The position numbers were made by a program, and so were the translations under genes. Shown here piece by piece: positions 14,805-23,326 of a stretch of 35,896 bases of DNA. How positions within the stretch are numbered: position 1 is the first letter of the stretch; every line of letters starts with the position of its first letter. This DNA comes from Collinsella sp. AM34-10 (GTDB lineage: Bacteria; Actinomycetota; Coriobacteriia; Coriobacteriales; Coriobacteriaceae). Where the stretch lies: the NCBI RefSeq assembly GCF_003469185.1, contig NZ_QSIL01000011.1, positions 1 to 35,896 on the forward strand, written 5' to 3'. Below the pieces are notes generated by a model that saw only the letters and a list, made by a program, of their open reading frames with translations, ran no database searches and was not told the origin of the DNA.

Positions 14805-17255
14805 CTAGATAAGCCCAAAGTGTTCGAGCGCGGTGACGACGCCGTCGTGGTCGATGCTGTCGGTGACATAGTCGGCCTTTTCCTTGAGGAAGTCCGGCGC
14901 ATTGCCCATGGCGATACCGACATCGACGGCGTTCATCAGCGAGACGTCATTGCTGGCGTCGCCGATGCCGTATACGGTTCCGTGGTGGGGATCGAGGGCG
15001 TCGAGTACGGACTGGATACCCTCGCGCTTGGTGCATTCGCGAGGCGAAATCTCGGTCACTTCGAGCTCGAGCTCGTTAAAGCAGAGCAGCGGCTCAAACG
15101 CTTGATCCTGAGCGATGCGGTTGGCAAGCGACGTGGACATTAAGATCTTGTAGGCGCTGTAATGTTGCAGCTGCGTAATTGCATCGCCCACGGTGCGGGC
15201 GTATCCCGGAGCGTCGGGCGCATCGGCACTCATGCGAACGACGCCATTGAGTCCCTCAAAACGAATCACTTCGTCCGATTGCTCAAGAATGGGAGCAAGG
15301 CGCTGCAGCATGCCGGGCGTCATCGCCAAATCGCGAATCACGTGTCCCTCAAGTTCGACATAGCCACCCGCGAGGCAGACGATGCCGGTCCAGGGCAGCT
15401 CGAGCAGCTTTGGATGGATGCAGCTCAGCGTGCGCCCTGTGCAGATAAACGCCATATTGCCCTTGGCGACAAAATCACGGATGGCTTGCGAGACCGCTTC
15501 ATTGGGATAGGGGGAGAGGTCTCGCTCGCTCTCGGGAAGCTCTTGTGCCACTCGAGGGTCTTGCCAGGCGAGTGTTCCGTCGATATCGAAGAAGCAGATA
15601 TCGCCGCGCTTATGGGCTGCGCTGGCGGCAGGGGAGGCCGAGGTGGTGGACACAAATCCCGGCTCGAGGCCCATGATCTGGTCAAAATGCTCTTTAACGC
15701 GGGGAACGGAGATGCCAATAATCACCTGGGCGGTCTTGCCCGTAATGATGAGGCCCTTGGCGCCCACCGCGACAAACGACGCATTATCTGCAACGATGGA
15801 AGGGTCTGCGACCTCGACGCGCAGGCGCGTGGCGCAGTTGGTTGCGCCCACGATATTGCCAACGCCACCTAAAAGCTGAATTACCCGCTCAGCGAGGACG
15901 TGATCTTGATCGGATTGAATACTGACCTCGCCATTGGGAGATTGCTCTTTGGCAAAGCCGCTTCCCGTTAAACGATCGATTGCCGCGCGATTGGAGACAT
16001 GATCCTCGCGGCCCGGCGTCTTAAGGTCATAGACCAAGATGAGTGCTCGAAAACTAACAAAAAAGATGAGGCTAAAGGCAAGACCGATACCGAGCGCCAA
16101 AAGGTAGGAGCCGGCATGCATTCGCATGAGTGGGATGAAGTTGAAGGCCGTCATTTCCATGAGACCGCCCGAGAAGATGCCGACGATGCCAAAGAAGTTC
16201 ATGGTCATGGCAAGGCAGGAGGACAGGACGGCGTAGAGCAAAAAGAGTCCGGGATAGGTGAACATAAAGAGAAACTCGAGCGGCTCGGTGACGCCGCAGA
16301 CCACCGAGGCGACGATGGCGGGCAAAAGGATGACCTTAAGGCCGGCGCGGCGTTCGGGTTTGGCGGTGAAATAGAATGCTGCCGCGATGGCGGGAAGGCC
16401 AAAGAGCTTGCCCCAGCCGGTGGCGGTAAAACCTGCCCAGGGCGCAAGTTCATTTAAAGGGCGCGTGCTATGGGAGAGAATGGGGAGCAGGTTGGTCCAC
16501 GTGGCGTAAATACCGTCGTGAATGACCAGATTGTCGTAATAGATGGGCATATAGAGCAGATGGTGCAGCCCCATGGGCTCGAGCGCTCGCTCCAAAAACA
16601 CAAAGATGCCCACGCCGAAGGGGCCGACGCCTGCAAGTGCGTGGCGCAGCGTTTCGGTCACAGCGTATGCGAAGGGCACGATGGCGGCCGAGATGGCGGC
16701 AAGGGCAAACACGGCAAAAAAGCTGATGAGGTAGACGAGCGAGGAACCCGAGAACGTGCCGAGCCAATCGGGAACCTTGGCATCGTAGAAGCGGTCATGG
16801 ATGGCAACGACGGTTGCCGACACCGCCAGCGGGCCGATAATGCCGGTGTCGAGCGTCTTGATGCCGTCGATGACGGTGATGCCGCTGGCGGGGGTTAAAG
16901 ACGACGGGTACTTAAGTCCAAGGTTGTCGCCGCTCAGCTTAATGATCTCGCTCAAAAAGAAACAGTAGGCAAAATAGGCTACGAGCGCCTCGAGGCAGCA
17001 GCGTGCCGGTTGCTTTTGGGCAAGGCCGATGGGCAGCGCTACGGCAAAAAGGAGTGGAAGGCGCTTAAAGACCGTCCACGAGCCGCGCTGAATGATAGTC
17101 CAGAAAACGTACCAGGGGGTTCCGTATACGGCGAGGTCGCCGACGATATCCACGGTCGTTGCGAGGGCGGAGATGCCGACCATGAGGCCTGATATAGAAA
17201 ACAGCATGGCGGGCGCGAACATGGCTCCGCCAAAACGTTGGATTTTCTGCAGCAT
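14805..17255 (-). CDS. alpha-glucoside-type PTS EIICB fused to a HAD (Cof-type) phosphatase
   Basis: An 816-aa fusion. Residues 1 to about 410 are a glucose-superfamily EIIC resembling GlvC: QRFGGAMFAPAMLF, RGSWTVFKRLPLLFAVALP, GIKTLDTGIIG, GLHHLLY and GVTEPLEFLFMFTYP. About 440-530 is EIIB with the phosphorylated Cys474 in NCATRLRVEV. About 550-816 is a HAD hydrolase with motif I DIDGT (Asp557, Asp559), CTGRT and the final GIGDASNDVSLM. No EIIA domain is present, so a shared EIIA must supply phosphate. It should import and phosphorylate a sugar; the HAD part could then remove phosphate. ATG 17255 with AAAGG is chosen over upstream in-frame starts. No phospho-alpha-glucosidase gene is nearby. 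A GTTTAAAC operator lies upstream. Confidence 0.88.
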   Translation of the reverse strand: MLQKIQRFGGAMFAPAMLFSISGLMVGISALATTVDIVGDLAVYGTPWYVFWTIIQRGSWTVFKRLPLLFAVALPIGLAQKQPARCCLEALVAYFAYCFFLSEIIKLSGDNLGLKYPSSLTPASGITVIDGIKTLDTGIIGPLAVSATVVAIHDRFYDAKVPDWLGTFSGSSLVYLISFFAVFALAAISAAIVPFAYAVTETLRHALAGVGPFGVGIFVFLERALEPMGLHHLLYMPIYYDNLVIHDGIYATWTNLLPILSHSTRPLNELAPWAGFTATGWGKLFGLPAIAAAFYFTAKPERRAGLKVILLPAIVASVVCGVTEPLEFLFMFTYPGLFLLYAVLSSCLAMTMNFFGIVGIFSGGLMEMTAFNFIPLMRMHAGSYLLALGIGLAFSLIFFVSFRALILVYDLKTPGREDHVSNRAAIDRLTGSGFAKEQSPNGEVSIQSDQDHVLAERVIQLLGGVGNIVGATNCATRLRVEVADPSIVADNASFVAVGAKGLIITGKTAQVIIGISVPRVKEHFDQIMGLEPGFVSTTSASPAASAAHKRGDICFFDIDGTLAWQDPRVAQELPESERDLSPYPNEAVSQAIRDFVAKGNMAFICTGRTLSCIHPKLLELPWTGIVCLAGGYVELEGHVIRDLAMTPGMLQRLAPILEQSDEVIRFEGLNGVVRMSADAPDAPGYARTVGDAITQLQHYSAYKILMSTSLANRIAQDQAFEPLLCFNELELEVTEISPRECTKREGIQSVLDALDPHHGTVYGIGDASNDVSLMNAVDVGIAMGNAPDFLKEKADYVTDSIDHDGVVTALEHFGLI

Positions 17256-17293
17256 AATATGCCTTTCGGATGCAACATGCTGTGCGAGCAAGA

Positions 17294-17305
17294 ACGTTTA
17301 AACAA
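17294..17305. promoter_or_regulatory. GTTTAAAC operator, PTS fusion side
   Basis: Palindrome GTTTAAAC at 17296-17303 within ACGTTTAAACAA, 39 bp upstream of the PTS start and just downstream of a minus-strand TACAAT. It matches 10 of 12 positions of TTGTTTAAACAA. Confidence 0.6.
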
Positions 17306-17415
17306 TGAACTCATTGTAGAGGACTGGCTGCTTGCCGCATTGACGGTTTTGATTCGGTCCGATTTGGGTTTCGGGGGAACCGTCGACGGTAAATAATCCG
17401 TGCTTTACCGATAAT

Positions 17416-17427
17416 CGGTTTAAACAA
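17416..17427. promoter_or_regulatory. GTTTAAAC operator, regulator side
   Basis: CGGTTTAAACAA, 53 bp before the GntR-family start codon. It allows autoregulation. The 120-bp spacing to the site at 17294-17305 covers the shared divergent promoter region. Confidence 0.6.
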
Positions 17428-17479
17428 CTTTAAGAAATGCTATCGTGCCTAGCCATACATATTCATTAGAGGTGAAATC

Positions 17480-18199
17480 ATGCCAAAAGCGATTTACGAA
17501 GGAATCTACCGCGAGATCCGTTCGCGCATCATCAACGGGACCTATGCGTTTCAGGAGATGCTGCCAACCGAAGCCGAGCTGACCGCGGAGTTTGGCTGCA
17601 CGCGCAATACCGTTCGACGCGCCTTGAGCATGCTGGCCGACCAGATGTTTGTGCAGCCTATACACGGCAAGGGCGTGCGCGTTATTTGGCTTAAGGGCGA
17701 AACCGATATGCTGGGCGCACTCGAAGAGGTTGAGTCGTTTGGCGAGTTCGCAAAACGCAACAATGCCGTCGCATCGACCGAGGTCAAGTCTTTTGAACAT
17801 TTGATTTGCACTGAGCAACTCTCTCGTCGCCTGGGCTTTAAGGTGGGCGAGGAGCTGATTCGCGTCGTGCGTGTCCGAAGCCTCAACGGCAGCGCGCGCC
17901 AAGTGGACCACGGCTACTTTTTGGCGTCGATCGCCAAGGGCCTGACCCCCGAGATCGCGGCGGATTCTATCTACGGCTATCTGGAGCACAAGCGCGGCAT
18001 CAAAGTGATGGCGAGCCGCCGTACGGTGAGTGTCGAGCTCGCCAACGATGAGGACTGCAGCTATCTGGACCTTGGCAAGTACAACTGCGTCGCCGTTATG
18101 GAGAGCCAGTCGTACACCTCGGACGGCATCTTGTTCGAGGTCACGCATGCCCGCACACACCCCGAGATCTTCCATTACCGCGTCAATTCCAAGCGATAG
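17480..18199 (+). CDS. GntR-family regulator with UTRA domain (TreR/HutC subfamily)
   Basis: DNA-binding repressor or activator that responds to a small ligand, usually a sugar phosphate in this subfamily. The N-terminal winged helix (about 1-70) shows YREIRSRIINGTY, LPTEAELTAEFGCTRNTVRRAL and the wing GKGVRVIW. The UTRA ligand domain runs from about 90 to 235. Length 239 aa is typical. GAGGTGA lies ahead of the ATG. It is divergent from the PTS-HAD gene and directly upstream of the ABC importer; shared GTTTAAAC-like sites tie it to both and to malQ-glgP. Confidence 0.92.
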   Translation: MPKAIYEGIYREIRSRIINGTYAFQEMLPTEAELTAEFGCTRNTVRRALSMLADQMFVQPIHGKGVRVIWLKGETDMLGALEEVESFGEFAKRNNAVASTEVKSFEHLICTEQLSRRLGFKVGEELIRVVRVRSLNGSARQVDHGYFLASIAKGLTPEIAADSIYGYLEHKRGIKVMASRRTVSVELANDEDCSYLDLGKYNCVAVMESQSYTSDGILFEVTHARTHPEIFHYRVNSKR

Positions 18200-18240
18200 C
18201 CGGCTAGCTCGCAGCCTGACGAGACTCATGCCCTCAAAGC

Positions 18241-18290
18241 GAAAACGCCCGGTCAAACCGACGATGCATCGGCTTGATCGGGCGTTTTCT
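18241..18290. terminator. terminator after the GntR gene
   Basis: A 21-bp stem (18241-18261 with 18269-18289, a few G-U pairs) has A-rich and T-rich ends, so it could work on both strands. Confidence 0.75.
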
Positions 18291-18310
18291 CTGCATTTGA
18301 TAACAAATAA

Positions 18311-18322
18311 TTGTTTATACAA
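18311..18322. promoter_or_regulatory. operator upstream of the sugar ABC importer, distal
   Basis: TTGTTTATACAA matches TTGTTTAAACAA at 11 of 12 positions. It lies in an A+T-rich gene-free stretch. Confidence 0.5.
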
Positions 18323-18385
18323 AACTTGTCAAGTATCAAGTCGAAATTACCGTTCACCGAAGTTTTTCTACCGCTCTAGTAATAC

Positions 18386-18397
18386 TTGTTCAAACAA
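18386..18397. promoter_or_regulatory. operator upstream of the sugar ABC importer, proximal
   Basis: TTGTTCAAACAA matches TTGTTTAAACAA at 11 of 12 positions, 75 bp from the distal site. It directly follows a TAATAC that could be a -10, but no matching -35 is clear. Confidence 0.55.
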
Positions 18398-18425
18398 CTA
18401 GCCAAATAGCGTATTGTACAAGTCA

Positions 18426-18484
18426 GCAAAAGGGGCAAAGTCCCCGAGCCAATCTCCGAAGGCGGCGGCAAAGGGTGCCGCCAC
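18426..18484 (+). other. structured 5' leader of the ABC importer
   Basis: Two short hairpins, GGGGCAAAGTCCCC and GGCGGC/GCCGCC, precede the ribosome site. No known riboswitch consensus is recognised. They may stabilise the message or tune translation. Confidence 0.3.
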
Positions 18485-18505
18485 GGTGTGAAAGGGTGGA
18501 TTGTA

Positions 18506-19822
18506 ATGAAGAACGAAATGAGCAGAAGGCAGTTCCTGGGCTTTGCTGGTTCCGCGGCTGCGGTTCTTGGTCTGGGCCTCGTGGGCTGCGGTGGTTCTGC
18601 CGGCTCTGGCTCCTCTGCTTCTGGTGACGCTGCCGAGGTCTACTTCCTCCAGTTCAAGCCCGAGGTCGACAAGGAGTGGAAGGAGATCGCCAAGGCGTAC
18701 AAGAAGGAGAAGGGCGTCGAGGTCAAGATCGTGACCGCCGCCTCCAACACCTACGAGGAGAAGCTCAAGTCCGAGATGTCCAAGAGCTCCGCTCCGACGC
18801 TGTTCCAGGTCAACGGCCCCACCGGCCTTAAGAACTGGAAGGACTACTGCGCCGATCTTTCCGACACCAAGCTCCGCGGCGAGCTCATCGACGACTCCCT
18901 GGCGCTGCAGTCCGACGGCAAGGATCTGGGTATCGACTGGGTTCAGGAGAGCTACGGCATCATCTACAACAAGGAGCTCCTCGAGAAGGCCGGCTACAAG
19001 GCCGAGGACATCAACTCCTTCGACAAGCTGAAGGCTTGCGCCGATGACATCCAGGCCCGCAAGGACGAGCTCGGCGTTGACGGTGCCTTCACTTCCGCCG
19101 GCATGGATGACTCCTCCAGCTGGCGCTACACCACCCACCTCGCCAACCTCCCGCTCTACTACGAGTTCGAGAAGGAGCACAACCAGGAGGACGACGAGAT
19201 CAAGGGCGAGTATCTCGACAACTTTAAGCAGATCTTCGACCTGTACATCACCGACTCCACCTGCGATCCTTCGCAGCTCGCCTCCAAGACCGGTGACGAC
19301 GCCACCAACGAGTTCGCAACCGGCAAGGCCGTCTTCTATCAGAACGGCTCTTGGGCCTACGCCGACCTCACCAAGGCCGGTATGACCGACGACCAGCTCG
19401 GCATGCTGCCGATCTACATCGGCGTCGACGGCGAGGAGAACCAGGGCCTGTGCTCCGGCGGCGAGAACTACTGGTGCGTCAGCTCCCAGGCTTCCGAGGA
19501 TGCCCAGAAGGCCACCGAGGACTTCATGTATTGGTGCGTCACTTCTGACACCGCCACCAGCATCATCGCTGACAAGATGGGTCTGACCGCCCCGTTCAAG
19601 AGCGCTAAGGAGACCACCAACGTCTTCTCTCAGCAGGCCGTTGCTATGGCCAAGGACGGCAAGAAGACCGTCGCTTGGGACTTCGTTTACATCCCCTCCG
19701 AGGAGTGGAAGAAGAACCTCAAGCAGGCTCTCATCGCTTATGCTGCCGACAACACCAAGTGGGACGGCGTCAAGAACGCCTTCGTCGATGGCTGGAAGAC
19801 CGAGAAGGCTGCTTCCGAGTAA
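18506..19822 (+). CDS. sugar ABC transporter substrate-binding lipoprotein (family 1)
   Basis: Extracellular sugar-binding component of the importer formed with the next three genes. The signal peptide has a twin-arginine motif SRRQFLG and lipobox LVGC (Cys28), so it is probably exported folded by Tat and lipid-anchored. A Gly/Ser linker follows, then a 400-aa MalE-like body with GKDLGIDWVQESYGIIYNK, the ATGKAVFYQNGSW segment and a late W-D-VK region. ATG 18506 with GGGTGGA is chosen over GTG 18488. Codon use is strongly C-ending, fitting high expression. The partner operator sites, malQ and glgP suggest maltodextrin or a related alpha-glucoside as ligand. Confidence 0.9.
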   Translation: MKNEMSRRQFLGFAGSAAAVLGLGLVGCGGSAGSGSSASGDAAEVYFLQFKPEVDKEWKEIAKAYKKEKGVEVKIVTAASNTYEEKLKSEMSKSSAPTLFQVNGPTGLKNWKDYCADLSDTKLRGELIDDSLALQSDGKDLGIDWVQESYGIIYNKELLEKAGYKAEDINSFDKLKACADDIQARKDELGVDGAFTSAGMDDSSSWRYTTHLANLPLYYEFEKEHNQEDDEIKGEYLDNFKQIFDLYITDSTCDPSQLASKTGDDATNEFATGKAVFYQNGSWAYADLTKAGMTDDQLGMLPIYIGVDGEENQGLCSGGENYWCVSSQASEDAQKATEDFMYWCVTSDTATSIIADKMGLTAPFKSAKETTNVFSQQAVAMAKDGKKTVAWDFVYIPSEEWKKNLKQALIAYAADNTKWDGVKNAFVDGWKTEKAASE

Positions 19823-19853
19823 GCAGTTGCTGCCCAAGCTATCTGATTAGCGA

Positions 19854-19889
19854 CAGGGGGCGGGCAGACGTAGGTTTGCCCGCCCCCTG
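19854..19889 (+). other. intercistronic hairpin
   Basis: A perfect 13-bp G+C-rich stem (19854-19866, 19877-19889) lies between the binding-protein gene and the first permease, with no T-tract. Such hairpins protect the upstream message and lower downstream expression, giving excess binding protein. Confidence 0.65.
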
Positions 19890-19909
19890 CATATTGAAAG
19901 GACCCTTCT

Positions 19910-20764
19910 ATGGGCAAAGCACTCAAGCGCTGGTGGCCGCTCTTTATGCTGCCCACGTGCCTGGCGTTTATGATCGGGTTCGTGATTCCCTTTATCCAGG
20001 GTTTCTATCTCTCGTTCTGCCAGTTTATTACCATCAATAACGCGCACTTTGTCGGTATCGAGAACTACGTGCGCGCGCTGTCCGATCCGCAGTTCTCCAC
20101 GTCGTTCTTCTTTACCGTGGCGTTTGCCTTCCTGTCGACGGTGCTCATCAACGTGATCGCGCTGGCCATTGCGCAGGCGCTCACTCGCAAGGCGCTCAAG
20201 GGCACCAACATCTTCCGTACGATTTTCTTTATGCCTAACCTGATTGGCGGCATTGTACTGGGTTACATTTGGCAGATTCTGATCAACTGCCTGCTCTCCA
20301 ACGTGGGTGCCCAGCTTATCGCCCTCAACTCCGCCGCTGGCTTCTGGGGCCTTATCATCCTGACCCTGTGGCAACAGGTCGGCTACATGATGATCATCTA
20401 CATCGCCGGTCTGCAGTCCATTCCGTCTGACTACATCGAGGCCGCCAAGGTCGATGGCGCTACGGCATGGCAGACGTTTTGGAAGGTTAAGATCCCCAAC
20501 CTGATGCCGACCATCACCATCTGCCTGTTCCTGTCCATCACCAACGGCTTTAAGCTGTTCGACCAGAACCTCGCCCTTACCGGTGGCGCCCCGGCGCACT
20601 CCACCGAGATGCTCGCCCTGAACATCTACAACACGTTCTATTCGCGTGCTGGCATCGCATGGCAGGGCATCGGTCAGGCCAAGGCAGTTATCTTCTGCAT
20701 CCTGGTTGTCGCTATTTCTATGATCCAGCTTAAGGCCACGAGGTCCAAGGAGGTGCAGCAGTAA
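19910..20764 (+). CDS. sugar ABC transporter permease (MalF-like)
   Basis: Membrane subunit of the importer. Six hydrophobic spans are visible, starting with WWPLFMLPTCLAFMIGFVI. The coupling EAA loop reads YIEAAKVDGATAWQTFWKVKIP, matching EAA-X3-G-X9-I-X-LP. Length 284 aa is typical of the shorter MalF-type permeases. GAAAGGA precedes the ATG. The stop TAA overlaps the next start by one base (TAATG). Confidence 0.93.
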   Translation: MGKALKRWWPLFMLPTCLAFMIGFVIPFIQGFYLSFCQFITINNAHFVGIENYVRALSDPQFSTSFFFTVAFAFLSTVLINVIALAIAQALTRKALKGTNIFRTIFFMPNLIGGIVLGYIWQILINCLLSNVGAQLIALNSAAGFWGLIILTLWQQVGYMMIIYIAGLQSIPSDYIEAAKVDGATAWQTFWKVKIPNLMPTITICLFLSITNGFKLFDQNLALTGGAPAHSTEMLALNIYNTFYSRAGIAWQGIGQAKAVIFCILVVAISMIQLKATRSKEVQQ

Positions 20765-21603
20765 TGAAACGCGATAAGGCTATCAACCGCGCGCTCTCGA
20801 TCTTCTTTACGATCCTGTCGCTCGCATGGATCTACCCCGTGTTCATGATTGCGCTCAATTCCTTTAAGAAAGCGACCGCAATCAGCACCACCACGGCGTT
20901 CGATCTGCTCACGCCCGAGACGTTCAACGGCCTCGCAAACTACGTGCACGCTCTGAACGAGCAGGGCTTTGCCTCGGCGTTTATGTACTCGCTTATCATC
21001 ACGGTCACGTCGGTCGTGCTGATTCTGGTGTGCTGCTCCATGTGCGCTTGGTACGTGGTGCGCGTCAACAGCAAGATCTCGAACTTCTTCTATTACCTGT
21101 TCGTCTTCTCGATGGTCGTACCGTTCCAGATGCTCATGTTCACGCTGTCCAACCTCGCGGACCGCATCGGCTTTAACACGCCGTTTAACATCTGCTTCAT
21201 CTACCTTGGTTTTGGCGCGGGCCTCGCGGTCTTTATGTTCGCCGGCTTCGTCAAGAACATCCCGCTCGAGATTGAGGAAGCGGCCATGATCGACGGCTGC
21301 AACCCGGTCCAAGTGTTCTTTAAGATCGTCCTTCCCATTATGAAGCCCACCTATCTTTCGGTCGGCATCCTTGAGACCATGTGGGTCTGGAACGACTATC
21401 TGCTGCCCTACCTTACGCTCGACTCCACCAAGTACAAGACCATTCCTATCTTGATCCAGTACTTCCGTGGCGGCTATGGCCACGTCGAGCTCGGCCCCAT
21501 GATGGCGTGCATCATGATGGTCGTCATCCCCATCGTCATCATGTACATCTTCTGCCAGAAGTACATCATCGACGGTGTGGTGGCAGGTGCCGTCAAGGGC
21601 TGA
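20764..21603 (+). CDS. sugar ABC transporter permease (MalG-like)
   Basis: Second membrane subunit. Six spans are visible, with EEAAMIDGCNPVQVFFKIVLP as the EAA coupling loop and the characteristic MWVWNDYLLP following it. Length 279 aa is normal. Translationally coupled to the preceding permease by a one-base overlap. Confidence 0.93.
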   Translation: MKRDKAINRALSIFFTILSLAWIYPVFMIALNSFKKATAISTTTAFDLLTPETFNGLANYVHALNEQGFASAFMYSLIITVTSVVLILVCCSMCAWYVVRVNSKISNFFYYLFVFSMVVPFQMLMFTLSNLADRIGFNTPFNICFIYLGFGAGLAVFMFAGFVKNIPLEIEEAAMIDGCNPVQVFFKIVLPIMKPTYLSVGILETMWVWNDYLLPYLTLDSTKYKTIPILIQYFRGGYGHVELGPMMACIMMVVIPIVIMYIFCQKYIIDGVVAGAVKG

Positions 21604-21671
21604 TGCCGTAACTGTTTTGCAAGTTTTGGCGGCGCCTCTCAGCGCGGCGCCGCGTATCGAAAGGTAAAGAC

Positions 21672-22871
21672 ATGGCCGAGATCGTTCTCAAACATGTTCA
21701 GAAGGTGTATCCCAACAACGAGTCAAAAAAGAAGGGCTTCTTTGGCAAAAAGAAGAAGACCGAGGAGAAGAAGCACAACCTCAAGGTTACCGAGGACGGT
21801 GTGCTCGCTGTAGAGGACTTCAACCTCACCGTTCACGACCAGGAGTTCATCGTCCTCGTTGGCCCTTCTGGCTGCGGTAAGTCCACGACGATGCGCATGG
21901 TCGCCGGCCTGGAGGACATCACCTCCGGCGATGTGTTCATCGATGGCAAGCGCGTCAACGACGTGGCGCCCAAGGACCGCGACATCGCCATGGTGTTCCA
22001 GAGTTATGCTCTGTACCCCAATATGACGGTGTACGAGAACATGGCGTTTACGCTTGAGCTCAAGAAGGTCCCCAAGGACGAGATCGACCGCAAGGTTCGC
22101 TCCGCTGCCGAGATCCTGGGTATTACCGAGTACCTCGACCGTAAGCCCAAGGCGCTCTCTGGCGGCCAGCGCCAGCGCGTCGCCATCGGCCGCGCCATCG
22201 TGCGTGACCCCAAGGTCTTCCTGATGGACGAGCCGCTGTCCAACCTGGATGCCAAGCTTCGTAACCAGATGCGCGCCGAGCTCATTAAGCTGCGTCACGA
22301 GATCAAGGGCACCTTCATCTACGTTACCCACGACCAGACCGAGGCTATGACCCTCGGTGACCGTATCGTGGTCATGAAGGATGGCGTCGTCCAGCAGATC
22401 GCCACCCCGCAGGAGGTCTTCAACCATCCCGCGAACATCTTCGTCGCCGGCTTTATCGGCGTGCCGCAGATGAACTTCTTCGATGCCCAGCTGGTGCGCT
22501 CGGGCAACGGCTTTACCGTCAAGACCGAGGATATGAACGTGGCGCTCGCCCCCGAGACCTGCGCTCAGCTTGCCCTCAACTGGGACGGCGGCGACGTGAA
22601 GGAGATTACGGCCGGCGTGCGTCCCGAGCAGATTCTGCTTGCCGACAAGGGCGAGGAGGGTGCGCTCCAGGGTACCGTCGAGGTGACCGAGCTCATGGGT
22701 TCGACCGAGCATGTCCACGTGACCGCTCCCGATGGCCAGTTCGTCCTGATCATTCCCGTTGTCGACCTTGAGGCCAAGGGTGCGCTCAAGGCGGGCGACC
22801 CCATCTGGTTCAAGTTCGAGAAGAACGCGACCCACCTCTTCGATAAGGTATCTGGCAAGAACCTTATCTAG
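21672..22871 (+). CDS. sugar ABC transporter ATPase (MalK/MsmK/UgpC type)
   Basis: Energises the importer. Walker A GPSGCGKSTT, Q-loop, signature LSGGQRQRVAIGRA, Walker B VFLMDEPLSNLD and switch THDQTEAM are intact, followed by the C-terminal regulatory OB-fold domain (about 240-399, GVRPEQILL). Length 399 aa is about 25 longer than usual, because a Lys-rich insertion (about residues 15-38, with KKKGFFGKKKKTEEKK) interrupts the first beta strands near the A-loop. ATG preceded by AAAGG. A terminator follows, closing the importer operon. Confidence 0.93.
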   Translation: MAEIVLKHVQKVYPNNESKKKGFFGKKKKTEEKKHNLKVTEDGVLAVEDFNLTVHDQEFIVLVGPSGCGKSTTMRMVAGLEDITSGDVFIDGKRVNDVAPKDRDIAMVFQSYALYPNMTVYENMAFTLELKKVPKDEIDRKVRSAAEILGITEYLDRKPKALSGGQRQRVAIGRAIVRDPKVFLMDEPLSNLDAKLRNQMRAELIKLRHEIKGTFIYVTHDQTEAMTLGDRIVVMKDGVVQQIATPQEVFNHPANIFVAGFIGVPQMNFFDAQLVRSGNGFTVKTEDMNVALAPETCAQLALNWDGGDVKEITAGVRPEQILLADKGEEGALQGTVEVTELMGSTEHVHVTAPDGQFVLIIPVVDLEAKGALKAGDPIWFKFEKNATHLFDKVSGKNLI

Positions 22872-22939
22872 GCCCGGTGCAACCAGGCCCTCCCTTTGGG
22901 CGACTGCGGCTTTGCCATCCTTTTGCCGCGGTCACATAT

Positions 22940-22983
22940 AAGGCTCCCCTCCCGTCCACTGGGCGAGAGGGGAGCCTTTCTTT
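22940..22983 (+). terminator. terminator of the ABC importer operon
   Basis: A 12-bp stem AAGGCTCCCCTC/GAGGGGAGCCTT (22940-22951, 22967-22978) followed by TCTTT. The A-rich left side is short, so it acts mainly on the + strand. Confidence 0.75.
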
Positions 22984-23010
22984 GTGTTGGGACTGTCTGA
23001 CCGGTCGTTT

Positions 23011-23067
23011 GTCTCGATCTGTAACGGATAGGGCCGATTTCGGACGTTAGATGTTACAGATCGAGAC
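23011..23067. repeat. tandem hairpin unit 1
   Basis: Perfect 15-bp arms GTCTCGATCTGTAAC (23011-23025) and its complement (23053-23067) around a 27-nt interior. First of three units with an 80-81 bp period. Confidence 0.85.
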
Positions 23068-23090
23068 GGTTCCGCTGAGCTAACCATTTC

Positions 23091-23147
23091 ATCTAAATCT
23101 GTAACACCAAAGGCGAATTTCACCTGCTAGATGTTACAGATTGAGAT
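23091..23147. repeat. tandem hairpin unit 2
   Basis: Arms 23091-23105 and 23133-23147 differ from perfect pairing at one position. The interior is again 27 nt and shares GGC-GA-TTTC and CTAGAT or TTAGAT with unit 1. Confidence 0.85.
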
Positions 23148-23171
23148 AAACCCAAGGGGAGGAGCCGGTAT

Positions 23172-23228
23172 GTCTCAATCTGTAACAGCTGGGACCGTTT
23201 TGGTTGAGTAGTTGTTATGGATCGAGAT
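23172..23228. repeat. tandem hairpin unit 3 (partly degenerate)
   Basis: Left arm GTCTCAATCTGTAAC (23172-23186) is intact and the right arm GTTATGGATCGAGAT (23214-23228) has a few changes. The interior is 27 nt. No gene is seen between the importer terminator and the glgP terminator. Confidence 0.75.
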
Positions 23229-23267
23229 TGTTTGGCCGAGTCGGATCACAGGGTAACGTGCGGGCAC

Positions 23268-23299
23268 AAAAAACGGAGCCGCGTTGCCGTGGCTCCGTT
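23268..23299 (-). terminator. terminator of glgP
   Basis: On the minus strand the stem AACGGAGCC/GGCTCCGTT (23291-23299, 23272-23280) is followed by six T (A at 23268-23273 on the + strand). It sits 28 bp after the glgP stop. Confidence 0.8.
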
Positions 23300-23326
23300 T
23301 TCAAGAGGATGGGCGATGAAACCGAA

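Noticed and set aside
18398..19837. 479-aa Leu/Val/Gly-rich ORF on the minus strand
   Set aside because: Antisense to the binding-protein gene, produced by its biased codon use.
23011..23228. CRISPR array
   Set aside because: Units are long inverted repeats with similar interiors rather than short direct repeats with unique spacers, and no cas genes are present.
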